This document shows, in pieces, positions 33,727 to 41,037 of a stretch of DNA of 64,000 nt. Both the position numbers and the translations under genes were made by a program. The notes below the pieces were generated by a model. It was not told the DNA's origin and ran no database searches. It saw only the letters and a list, made by a program, of their open reading frames with translations. The stretch lies in assembly GCF_002102345.1 (NCBI RefSeq), contig NZ_LQPP01000036.1, positions 30,302-94,301 on the forward strand, read 5' to 3'. Origin of the DNA: Mycolicibacterium peregrinum. GTDB lineage: Bacteria; Actinomycetota; Actinomycetes; Mycobacteriales; Mycobacteriaceae. Position 1 is the stretch's first letter, and every line of letters starts with the position of its first letter.

Positions 33727-34715
33727 CCAGCCTGTCCCGGCCGGCGGATCTGCTCACCCCACGGCTGGTCGATGTCCTCACCCCGGTGCTGGGCTCCGAC
33801 GTCGCCGTCGAGAATCTGCGCGAGCTGACCGGCGGAGCCAGCCGCACCACGTGGTCGTTCGATGCCGTCACGGACGCGACCCGGCGCGCCCTGATCCTTC
33901 GGACCGGCGCACCCGATGAGGTCCATGCCGGGATGGAACTGGAGGCCGGTGCCCAACGGGCGGCGGCCCAGGCCGGGGCACCCGTCCCCCACGTGATCGT
34001 CGCCGACAATTCCGTTGCCGCCCTGGGCGATCCGTTTCTGATCTGCGACTTCATCGGTGGCGAGACCATCGTGCGGCGGATTCAGCGGATGCTCGACGAC
34101 GCCGGCCGGGCCCGGCTGCTCACCCAGTGCGCACAGGCGCTGGCCGCGATCCACCGGGCCGACCCCCCGCCGCTACCGGGCCTCACCGAGCTGGACCAGG
34201 TTTCCCAGTGGCGCACGCAGCTCGACGAGATGGGCGATACCACAGCCACTTTCGAGTGGGTTTTCCGGTGGCTGGAAGCAAACCGGCCGCCTGCCTCGCC
34301 GGTGCGGCTGGTGCACGGCGACTTCCGGATGGGCAACGTGATCGTGGACGCCTCGGGCCTGGCCGCGGTACTGGACTGGGAGTTGGTGCACCTCGGCGAG
34401 GTGTACGAGGACCTGGCCTGGTTCTGCATCCGGGCCTGGCGGTTCGGGGCACCGGCCGACCTGGGGGCGGGCGGTCTGGGCAGTATCGAGAACTTCCTGA
34501 GCGCCTACGAGGCAGCCGGCGGGCAGACGCTGGACCGGTCGGCGATGCGCTGGTGGCTCGTGCTCGCAACGTTGCGTTGGGGCGTCATCTGCCGCTACCA
34601 GGCCGAGCGGCATCTGAGCGGGCAGACCCGTTCGGTGGAGTTGGCAACGATCGGCCGCCGGGTCTGTGAAACCGAGTGGGACCTGTTGGGTCTGCTGGAC
34701 GGGAGCAGCTGGTGA
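33723..34715 (+). CDS. APH-family kinase, probable 4-hydroxyacyl-CoA kinase
   Basis: A 330-residue protein from GTG 33723, overlapping the previous stop (GTGA). It has the aminoglycoside-phosphotransferase/choline-kinase fold: catalytic loop HGDFRMGN (198-205), the metal-binding Asp in LDWE (218-220), and a nucleotide loop TGGASRTTW. Members fused or adjacent to acyl-CoA dehydrogenases (mammalian ACAD10/11, bacterial LvaA) phosphorylate the hydroxyl of 4-hydroxyacyl-CoAs. The adjacent genes on both sides fit that role. An antibiotic kinase is unlikely in this setting. Confidence 0.88.
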   Translation: MTSLSRPADLLTPRLVDVLTPVLGSDVAVENLRELTGGASRTTWSFDAVTDATRRALILRTGAPDEVHAGMELEAGAQRAAAQAGAPVPHVIVADNSVAALGDPFLICDFIGGETIVRRIQRMLDDAGRARLLTQCAQALAAIHRADPPPLPGLTELDQVSQWRTQLDEMGDTTATFEWVFRWLEANRPPASPVRLVHGDFRMGNVIVDASGLAAVLDWELVHLGEVYEDLAWFCIRAWRFGAPADLGAGGLGSIENFLSAYEAAGGQTLDRSAMRWWLVLATLRWGVICRYQAERHLSGQTRSVELATIGRRVCETEWDLLGLLDGSSW

Positions 34716-35062
34716 GCAACCTGTACGGACGGCCGAGCGCAGCCGAGCTGGTCGCCGCGGTCGCGGAGTTCCTCGACACCGAGGTGCGTGACAGTGAGAC
34801 GGTCGCGGCTCCGGTGAAGTTTCAGGCCCGGGTGGCGGCCAATGCCCTGCGCATGGTCGAACGCGAACTGCTGGCCTCCGACACCCCTGCTGCGGCCGCA
34901 GAGGCGGCCCTGACCAGCGTCGGCTTCACCGACGAGGAAGCGCTGGCGGCGGCGATCCGGGCCGGCGAACTCGACGACCGAGCCGACGACGTCACCGCCT
35001 GCCTGCGGGTCCTGGTACGTCAGCGGCTGGCCGCCGCACACCCGGGCTACGACCAACCGTGA
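34712..35062 (+). CDS. DUF6285 small protein, probable kinase partner (LvaB-like)
   Basis: A 116-residue, mainly helical and acidic protein from GTG 34712, overlapping the kinase stop by four bases. It begins LYGRPSAAELVAAVAEFLDTEV and contains VKFQARVAANALRMVERE, the pattern of DUF6285. A small protein of this size encoded next to the kinase (LvaB) is required for kinase activity in the levulinate pathway of Pseudomonas putida. The tight overlap here suggests the same obligate partnership. No catalytic residues are apparent. It is the last gene of the operon; a converging methyltransferase gene ends 89 bases away. Confidence 0.8.
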   Translation: MSNLYGRPSAAELVAAVAEFLDTEVRDSETVAAPVKFQARVAANALRMVERELLASDTPAAAAEAALTSVGFTDEEALAAAIRAGELDDRADDVTACLRVLVRQRLAAAHPGYDQP

Positions 35063-35151
35063 ACCTGCGGCGCGCCGAGTTCTACGCCGCGGTCGTGACC
35101 GCCGCCCGGCCACAGCCCTGGCGTAGATCTCGGCGTGCGGCGCCGGGATCG

Positions 35152-35787
35152 TCAGAGCCTGCGGATCCGGGCCAGCCAGGCCGGCTCGTCGACCCTGGCC
35201 CCGACCGGCTCGCCGATCGCCTCGGCATGCGCCGCGCCGACCACACCGCGGTAGGTGGTGGTCTCCAACGACTCCAGTTGCCAGCCGTCGGAGAAGGCCT
35301 GCCGGATCACCTCCTCGCTGACCTGGGGTCCGAATCCGCGGCCCGCATCCGAGAGCGCCAGCACGTGCACCGTCGCACCCGGGCGCGCCGCCCGGTGCAG
35401 GCTGGCGACGTAGCGGGGGCGGTCGGCATCGCCGAAGATGTGGAACAGCGCGCTGTCGACGATCGTGTCGTAGCGCGGGCCCGGCCCCTCGCCGAGGCGG
35501 GTCGCGTCGGCGACCGCGAAGTGCGCGTCGATGTCCCGCTGCGCCGCGTTCTCGCGGGCCTGGGCGACAGCATGTTCGGAGAAGTCGATGCCGAGCACGT
35601 CGTACCCCAGTCGGGTCAGCAGCATGGTGTGTTCACCGGCGCCGCAGCCGACATCCAGGACCTTGCCACCCAGGCGGCCGGTGCGTTCCAGTTCGACGAT
35701 CGCCGGTTGCGGCTCGCCGATCACCCACGGCGCGGTGCGGGACTCGTAGGCTTCGTCGAACAGGGAGTGTGCGGGTGTGGAGTTCAT
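35152..35787 (-). CDS. SAM-dependent methyltransferase
   Basis: A 211-residue protein from ATG 35787 (the frame extends to TTG 35808, which would overlap the operator-like dyad). Class I methyltransferase motifs: VLDVGCGAGEHTMLL (motif I, about 43-57), IDFSEHA, and TIVDSALFHIF (motif IV). It resembles the small thiopurine- or tellurite-type methyltransferases. The substrate is unknown. It diverges from the NTF2-like gene across the palindrome at 35803-35820 and may be coregulated with it. Confidence 0.88.
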   Translation of the reverse strand: MNSTPAHSLFDEAYESRTAPWVIGEPQPAIVELERTGRLGGKVLDVGCGAGEHTMLLTRLGYDVLGIDFSEHAVAQARENAAQRDIDAHFAVADATRLGEGPGPRYDTIVDSALFHIFGDADRPRYVASLHRAARPGATVHVLALSDAGRGFGPQVSEEVIRQAFSDGWQLESLETTTYRGVVGAAHAEAIGEPVGARVDEPAWLARIRRL

Positions 35788-35802
35788 GATTCGAGTCTGA
35801 AA

Positions 35803-35820
35803 CCTCAATGACCATTGAGG
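35803..35820. promoter_or_regulatory. 18-bp palindrome between divergent genes
   Basis: CCTCAATG-AC-CATTGAGG has perfect 8-bp arms. It lies 16 bases upstream of the methyltransferase start and 26 bases upstream of the NTF2-like start, a good place for a shared operator. No adjacent regulator gene is seen. Confidence 0.6.
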
Positions 35821-35845
35821 TCAAGCCCTATCCGAGGAGCCGCTG

Positions 35846-36235
35846 ATGTCCCCAACCGACACCCAGGTCATCGACGATGTCGCGCACCGGTTGTTCGACG
35901 CGATCGAGCGCGCCGACAAGGCCGCCGTGGCCCGGCTGTGGGCCGATGACGTCGCGGTATGGCACTCCGGCGATACCAGCGACAACGACCGCACCCGCGC
36001 GCTGAAGGTCATCGACTGGTTCATCGACGCCACCCCCGAGCGCCGCTACGAGGTGCTTGACCGGCAGTTCTTCGACGGCGGATTCGTCCAGCAACATGTC
36101 CTGCATGCCAGCGGACGCGACGGTGCGTTGATCGCATTGCGGGTGTGCATCGTGATCAAGGTGGGTACTGACGGTCTGATCCACCGCATCGACGAATATT
36201 TCGATCCGAAGGACATCGCACCCTTGTTCACCTGA
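35846..36235 (+). CDS. SnoaL/NTF2-like small protein
   Basis: A 129-residue protein from ATG 35846 with GAGGAG upstream. It has the NTF2-like cone fold pattern: an N-terminal helix (DVAHRLFDAIERADKAAVARLWADDVAVWHSGD), then strands with RYEVLDRQFFDGGFVQQHVLHA and a C-terminal IHRIDEYFDP. Members are isomerases, cyclases or binding proteins; polyketide or steroid-like ligands are usual. It is likely cotranscribed with the YceI gene 24 bases downstream. No substrate can be assigned. Confidence 0.85.
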   Translation: MSPTDTQVIDDVAHRLFDAIERADKAAVARLWADDVAVWHSGDTSDNDRTRALKVIDWFIDATPERRYEVLDRQFFDGGFVQQHVLHASGRDGALIALRVCIVIKVGTDGLIHRIDEYFDPKDIAPLFT

Positions 36236-36259
36236 CCCGAACCACGAATTGGAGGTGCC

Positions 36260-36775
36260 ATGGCCAAGCTCAGCGACATCCTGACCGCAAACGCCGGAAA
36301 CTGGACCCTGCTCCCGGACCGGTCGAAAGTGACGTTCCTCAACAAGACGCTGTGGGGCCTGGCCACCGTCACCGGGCGGTTCACCGAATTCACCGGCGAC
36401 GGCACGGCCGATGACGGGGTGACCGGCCGCGTGGTGATCGCGGCAGCGTCGGTGCGCACCGGGATCGGCAAGCGTGACGCGCATCTGCGGTCGGCCGATT
36501 TCTTCGATGCCGAGGCTCATCCCGATATCACCGTTCAGGTGACAGGTTTGGATCCGTCAAACGGGAGCGCACGATTGACGACGGTCCTGACCGTGCGCGG
36601 CGTGTCCAAGCCCGTCGAGGTGCCGGTCGATATCGAGGTTCTCGCCGACGGGGCGCTGCAGCTCTCGGGCCGGTGCGCGGTGGAGCGTGACGACTTCGGC
36701 GTGTCGGGAGACCTGCTCGGGATGGTCGGTCCGACGACCGTCCTGTCGGGTGAACTCGTGTTCACCCGAGTCTGA
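36260..36775 (+). CDS. YceI-family protein
   Basis: A 171-residue protein from ATG 36260 with GGAGG upstream. It matches the YceI lipocalin-like fold: WTLLPDRSKVTFLNKTLWGLATVTGRF, TGIGKRDAHLRSADFFDAEAHPDITVQ, LTVRGVSKPVEVPV. It has no signal peptide, unlike E. coli YceI, so it is cytoplasmic. YceI proteins bind isoprenoid-type lipids such as polyprenyl chains. The position next to the respiratory operon hints at a quinone or isoprenoid ligand, which is only a guess. Confidence 0.92.
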   Translation: MAKLSDILTANAGNWTLLPDRSKVTFLNKTLWGLATVTGRFTEFTGDGTADDGVTGRVVIAAASVRTGIGKRDAHLRSADFFDAEAHPDITVQVTGLDPSNGSARLTTVLTVRGVSKPVEVPVDIEVLADGALQLSGRCAVERDDFGVSGDLLGMVGPTTVLSGELVFTRV

Positions 36776-36839
36776 TGCCCTGCAACAGAATTCGCTGAGT
36801 TGACCGGCCTACGGCACCGCGCGCAGTAGCATCGGCAGC

Positions 36840-37238
36840 ATGGCCGGCCCCGCGCCGCTGCGCATCCTGGTGTACAGCGACAACCCGCGCACCCGCGAGC
36901 AGGTACGACTCGCATTGGGCAAACGCGTGCACCCGGAACTGCCCGAACTGGAATACGTCGAGATCGCCACCGCACCGATGGTGGTCGCGCAAATGGACGC
37001 GGGCGGTATCGACCTGGCCATTCTCGACGGGGAGGCCACCCCGGCCGGAGGCATGGGAGTGGCCAAGCAGCTCAAGGACGAGGTCGCGAACTGCCCACCG
37101 ATCCTGGTGCTGACCGGGCGACCCGACGACGCATGGCTGGCTAACTGGTCACAGGCCGAAGCGGCGGTCCCGCACCCGATCGATCCGATCCGGTTGGGTG
37201 ACGCGGTGGTGTCGTTGCTGCGCGCTCCGGTCCGATAA
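36840..37238 (+). CDS. Orphan receiver-domain protein (Rv3143-like)
   Basis: A 132-residue stand-alone CheY-like domain. Asp14 and the phosphoacceptor-position Asp63 (AILDGEATPAGG) are present, and Thr is kept in VLTGRPDD. The usually invariant Lys of the KP motif is replaced by His in AVPHPIDP, so phosphorylation-driven switching may be lost or altered. There is no output domain and no nearby histidine kinase. The same gene lies just upstream of nuoA in M. tuberculosis (Rv3143), so a conserved link with complex I is likely, but its action is not known from the sequence. Confidence 0.88.
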   Translation: MAGPAPLRILVYSDNPRTREQVRLALGKRVHPELPELEYVEIATAPMVVAQMDAGGIDLAILDGEATPAGGMGVAKQLKDEVANCPPILVLTGRPDDAWLANWSQAEAAVPHPIDPIRLGDAVVSLLRAPVR

Positions 37239-37358
37239 CTTTTCCGCGAATTGCCCTGTTGCCGTTGACTTTCGCGGCATGGCTACGGCCGCAGCGACAC
37301 GCTGCCCCGATATGAAACGATACTAACCAAAATGTGTGGCACAGGCCGCAAACCTCGC

Positions 37359-37379
37359 TAGGCTGTGGGTTAGCTCACA
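37359..37379 (+). promoter_or_regulatory. Candidate nuo promoter -10 with CRP-like site
   Basis: TAGGCT (37359-37364) fits a mycobacterial -10 (TANNNT). TGTGG-GTTAGC-TCACA at 37364-37379 matches nine of ten defined bases of the mycobacterial CRP consensus TGTGA-N6-TCACA and would overlap the transcription start, consistent with repression by cAMP receptor protein. ATG of nuoA is 33 bases downstream. The rest of 37239-37411 has no clear -35. Confidence 0.5.
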
Positions 37380-37411
37380 TCGACAGCCCACCCGAGGGAG
37401 CGATAAGTGGC

Positions 37412-37780
37412 ATGAATTTATATACGCCCATCCTGGTTCTCGGAGCGATCGCGGCCGCGTTCGCCGTGGTTTCCGTGGGAATCGCGCTCGTGATCGGCCC
37501 GCGGCGCTACAACCGGTCCAAACTTGAGGCCTACGAATGCGGTATCGAACCGATGCAACCCGGGGCTGCAGGGGTGACCGGCCAGCGTATGCCGATCCGG
37601 TATTACCTCACGGCGATGTTGTTCATCGTGTTCGACATCGAGATCGTCTTCCTCTACCCGTGGGCCGTGGCCTTCGACAATCTCGGGCTGTTCGCGTTGG
37701 TGGAGATGTTGTTGTTCATGCTCACGGTGTTCGTGGCTTACGCCTATGTCTGGCGGCGAGGGGGCCTGAATTGGGATTAG
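37412..37780 (+). CDS. nuoA: NADH-quinone oxidoreductase subunit A
   Basis: A 122-residue membrane subunit with three helices (about 6-28, 62-84, 91-112) and the conserved loop KLEAYECGIEPM between the first two, which carries the Cys that reports the active/deactive state in complex I. It is part of the membrane arm near the quinone site. It is the first gene of the 14-gene complex I operon. A GGGAG lies 12 bases upstream of the ATG, somewhat far. nuoB starts inside its 3' end. Confidence 0.95.
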   Translation: MNLYTPILVLGAIAAAFAVVSVGIALVIGPRRYNRSKLEAYECGIEPMQPGAAGVTGQRMPIRYYLTAMLFIVFDIEIVFLYPWAVAFDNLGLFALVEMLLFMLTVFVAYAYVWRRGGLNWD

Positions 37781-38325
37781 AGGAACGCCTGCCCGGTGGA
37801 ATCCTGCTGTCGACGGTGGAGGCCGTCGCGGGTTACGTGCGTAAGGGGTCGTTGTGGCCGGCCACGTTCGGTCTGGCCTGCTGCGCAATCGAGATGATGT
37901 CCACAGCCGGGCCGCGTTTCGACATCGCCCGGTTCGGGATGGAGCGGTTCTCGGCGACACCGCGGCAGGCCGACCTGATGATCGTGGCGGGCCGGGTCAG
38001 CCAGAAGATGGCACCCGTACTGCGTCAGATCTACGACCAGATGGCCGAGCCGAAATGGGTGTTGGCCATGGGGGTTTGCGCTTCCTCCGGCGGCATGTTC
38101 AACAACTATGCAGTGGTACAGGGCGTCGATCACGTGGTGCCGGTGGATATCTACCTGCCCGGCTGCCCACCGCGGCCGGAAATGCTCCTGCACGCAATCC
38201 TCAAGTTGCACGACAAAATTCAGCAGATGCCGCTCGGCGTCAACCGCGAGGAGGCGATCCGGGAGGCCGAGCAGGCAGCGTTGGCCGTCACTCCGACCAT
38301 CGAGCTCAAGGGTCTGTTGCGGTGA
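37771..38325 (+). CDS. nuoB: NADH-quinone oxidoreductase subunit B
   Basis: A 184-residue subunit. The start is TTG 37771 (MGLEERLPGGILLSTVE as in other mycobacteria), preceded by GAGGGGG and overlapping nuoA by ten bases. Cys37, Cys38, Cys103 and Cys132 ligate the terminal [4Fe-4S] cluster N2, the electron donor to menaquinone. A peripheral-arm subunit sitting at the quinone site with NuoD. Its stop overlaps the nuoC start (GTGA). Confidence 0.95.
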   Translation: MGLEERLPGGILLSTVEAVAGYVRKGSLWPATFGLACCAIEMMSTAGPRFDIARFGMERFSATPRQADLMIVAGRVSQKMAPVLRQIYDQMAEPKWVLAMGVCASSGGMFNNYAVVQGVDHVVPVDIYLPGCPPRPEMLLHAILKLHDKIQQMPLGVNREEAIREAEQAALAVTPTIELKGLLR

Positions 38326-39005
38326 GCACGGCCAACGGAAACAGCGAGGGCGCCGAGGTGATCGGGACGCGTCGAGGCATGTTCGGCGCCTCGGGCACGG
38401 GCGACACGTCGGGTTACGGCCGCCTGGTCCGCTCGGTCGCACTGCCCGGCAGTTCCCCTCGGCCCTACGGCCAGTATTTCGACGAGGTCGTGGACCGGCT
38501 CGCCGAGATTCTCGGTGAGGAACGCTATGCGGTGTCCATCGAGCGCGTGGTGGTCTACCGCGACGAGCTGACGCTGGAGGTCAGTCGGGTTCAACTGCCC
38601 GCGGTGGCCAGTGTGCTACGCGACGATCCGCAATTGCGGTTCGAGTTGTGCCTTGGCGTGAGCGGGGTGCACTATCCCGACGACACCGACCGCGAACTGC
38701 ACGCGGTGTATCCGCTGATGTCGATCACCCACAACCGACGGATCCGGCTGGAAGTCACGGCGCCCGACGCGGATCCGCACGTGCCGTCGCTGTACGCCGT
38801 GTATCCGACCACCGACTGGCATGAGCGTGAGACCTACGACTTCTTCGGCATCGTGTTCGACGGTCACCCCGCACTCACCCGGATCGAGATGCCCGACGAC
38901 TGGGTCGGCCATCCCCAGCGCAAGGACTATCCGCTGGGCGGCATCCCGGTCGAATACCACGGCGCACAGATCCCGCCGCCCGATCAGCGGAGGTCGTACA
39001 ACTGA
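38322..39005 (+). CDS. nuoC: NADH-quinone oxidoreductase subunit C
   Basis: A 227-residue 30-kDa subunit from GTG 38322. The first 45 residues are a Gly/Ser-rich mycobacterial extension (RRGMFGASGTGDTSGYG); the conserved part ends with the signature YPTTDWHERETYDFFGIVFDGHPALTRIEMPDDWVGHP. It is a separate protein, not fused to NuoD as in E. coli. It contacts NuoB and NuoD in the peripheral arm. The stop and the nuoD start share one base (TGATG). Confidence 0.95.
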   Translation: MSTANGNSEGAEVIGTRRGMFGASGTGDTSGYGRLVRSVALPGSSPRPYGQYFDEVVDRLAEILGEERYAVSIERVVVYRDELTLEVSRVQLPAVASVLRDDPQLRFELCLGVSGVHYPDDTDRELHAVYPLMSITHNRRIRLEVTAPDADPHVPSLYAVYPTTDWHERETYDFFGIVFDGHPALTRIEMPDDWVGHPQRKDYPLGGIPVEYHGAQIPPPDQRRSYN

Positions 39006-40309
39006 TGAGTACCGAATCCCCCGTCGTGGTGGTCGGCGGACAGGACTGGGACGACGTGGTCGCCGCGGCCCGTGAGCATGCCGGCGAACGCATCGTGGTG
39101 AACATGGGCCCCCAGCATCCGTCGACGCACGGTGTGCTGCGGCTGATCCTGGAGATCGAAGGCGAGATCATCACCGAAGCCCGTTGCGGTATCGGCTATC
39201 TGCACACCGGCATCGAGAAGAACCTGGAATACCGCAACTGGACGCAGGGCGTCACCTTCGTCACCCGGATGGACTACCTCTCGCCGTTCTTCAACGAGAC
39301 CGCGTACTGCCTGGGCGTGGAGAAGCTGCTCGGTATCACCGACGATATTCCCGAGCGCGCCAGCGTGATCCGGGTGATGCTGATGGAACTCAACCGGATC
39401 ACATCGCATCTGGTGGCACTGGCCACCGGTGGGATGGAACTCGGCGCGATGAGCGCAATGTTCTACGGGTTCCGGGAACGCGAAGAGATTCTGCGCGTGT
39501 TCGAGTCGATCACCGGGCTGCGGATGAACCATGCCTACATCCGGCCGGGCGGGCTGGCCGCCGATCTGCCCGACGGTGCGCTCGGCCAGGTCCGGGCGTT
39601 GCTCGACCTGTTGCCGAACCGCCTGCAGGACTTGGAGGATCTGCTCAACGAGAACTACATCTGGAAGGCCCGCACGGTCGGTGTCGGGTATCTCGACCTG
39701 ACCGGATGCATGGCACTGGGAATCACCGGCCCCGTGTTGCGCTCCACCGGACTGCCCCACGATCTGCGTCGCGCGCAGCCGTACTGCGGTTACGAGAACT
39801 ACGAATTCGACGTCATCACCGATGATCGCTGTGATTCCTACGGCCGGTACATCATCCGGGTCAAGGAGATGCGGGAGTCGCTCAAGATCGTCGAGCAGTG
39901 TGTGGACCGGCTCGAGAAGACGGGCGACGGGCCCGTGATGATCAACGACAAGAAGCTGGCCTGGCCTGCCGATCTCAAGGTCGGCCCCGACGGTCTGGGC
40001 AACTCCCCCGAACACATCGCCAAGATCATGGGCCACTCGATGGAGGGGCTGATCCATCACTTCAAGCTCGTCACCGAGGGTATCCGGGTACCGGCCGGGC
40101 AGGTCTATGTCGCGGTCGAGTCCCCGCGCGGCGAACTCGGAGTGCACATGGTGTCCGACGGTGGCACCCGGCCGTACCGGGTGCACTACCGCGACCCCTC
40201 GTTCACGAATCTGCAAGCGGTGGCGGCGATGTGCGAGGGCGGCATGGTCGCCGATGCGATCGCCGCGGTGGCGTCGATTGATCCGGTCATGGGGGGTGTG
40301 GATAGGTGA
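39005..40309 (+). CDS. nuoD: NADH-quinone oxidoreductase subunit D
   Basis: A 434-residue 49-kDa subunit related to the hydrogenase large subunit. The quinone-site segment NMGPQHPSTHGVLRL (His and Thr near the N-terminus), the Tyr in CGIGYLHTGIEKNLEYR and MDYLSPFFNE are intact. It forms the quinone pocket with NuoB. It is followed by nuoE with a GTGA-type overlap. Confidence 0.96.
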   Translation: MSTESPVVVVGGQDWDDVVAAAREHAGERIVVNMGPQHPSTHGVLRLILEIEGEIITEARCGIGYLHTGIEKNLEYRNWTQGVTFVTRMDYLSPFFNETAYCLGVEKLLGITDDIPERASVIRVMLMELNRITSHLVALATGGMELGAMSAMFYGFREREEILRVFESITGLRMNHAYIRPGGLAADLPDGALGQVRALLDLLPNRLQDLEDLLNENYIWKARTVGVGYLDLTGCMALGITGPVLRSTGLPHDLRRAQPYCGYENYEFDVITDDRCDSYGRYIIRVKEMRESLKIVEQCVDRLEKTGDGPVMINDKKLAWPADLKVGPDGLGNSPEHIAKIMGHSMEGLIHHFKLVTEGIRVPAGQVYVAVESPRGELGVHMVSDGGTRPYRVHYRDPSFTNLQAVAAMCEGGMVADAIAAVASIDPVMGGVDR

Positions 40310-41037
40310 CTGAAGTGTTCTTGGAGCTGGGGCAACGCCCCGATGAAGCGGGCCCGCCGATCAACGGGCCCGCGGCATATCCGGATGAGGTGACGGCGCG
40401 GCTCACCGCCGACGCCGAGCAGATCATCGGCCGTTATCCCGAAGCCCGCTCTGCGCTATTGTCCTTGCTGCATCTGGTGCAGGCCGAGGACGGTTGCCTG
40501 ACATCAGCCGGAATCGGTTTCTGTGCCACGCTGTTGGGCCTGACCGATGCCGAGGTGGCCGCGGTGGCCACGTTCTACTCGATGTACCGGCGCACCCCGA
40601 CGGGCGATTACCTCGTCGGGGTGTGCACCAACACGTTGTGCGCGATCATGGGCGGCGACGCCATCCTCGATGCCCTGCAGGAGCATCTCGGCATCCACGC
40701 CGGGGACACCACGGCTGATCGCCGGGTCACGCTCGAACACATCGAGTGCAATGCCGCGTGCGATTACGCACCGGTGGTGATGGTCAACTGGGAGTTCTAC
40801 GACAACCAGACCCCGTCGTCGGCGCGGGATCTCGTCGACGGCCTGCGCGGCGGAACTCCGCCGGCCCCGACTCGCGGTGCACCACTGTGCACCTTCCGGG
40901 AAACTGCCCGCACCCTGGCCGGTCTGACCAACCCGCACACCCCGGGAGGTGCCCCCGGCACCGCCACGCTGGCCGGCCTACGGGAAGCCCGGAGACGCGA
41001 CATGTCCACTCCCGAAGCGGGAGGTCCGATCTCGTGA
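40306..41037 (+). CDS. nuoE: NADH-quinone oxidoreductase subunit E
   Basis: A 243-residue 24-kDa subunit from GTG 40306. Thioredoxin-like fold with the [2Fe-2S] N1a ligands Cys107, Cys112, Cys148 and Cys152 (VCTNTLC, ECNAACDY). The C-terminal 60 residues are a Pro/Thr/Gly-rich mycobacterial extension without obvious fold. With NuoF and NuoG it makes the NADH-oxidising module. The stop overlaps nuoF. Confidence 0.95.
   Translation: MTEVFLELGQRPDEAGPPINGPAAYPDEVTARLTADAEQIIGRYPEARSALLSLLHLVQAEDGCLTSAGIGFCATLLGLTDAEVAAVATFYSMYRRTPTGDYLVGVCTNTLCAIMGGDAILDALQEHLGIHAGDTTADRRVTLEHIECNAACDYAPVVMVNWEFYDNQTPSSARDLVDGLRGGTPPAPTRGAPLCTFRETARTLAGLTNPHTPGGAPGTATLAGLREARRRDMSTPEAGGPIS

Noticed and set aside
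33723..34715. Aminoglycoside resistance kinase
   Set aside because: The fold fits, but the overlap with acyl-CoA dehydrogenase and DUF6285 genes points to hydroxyacyl-CoA metabolism.
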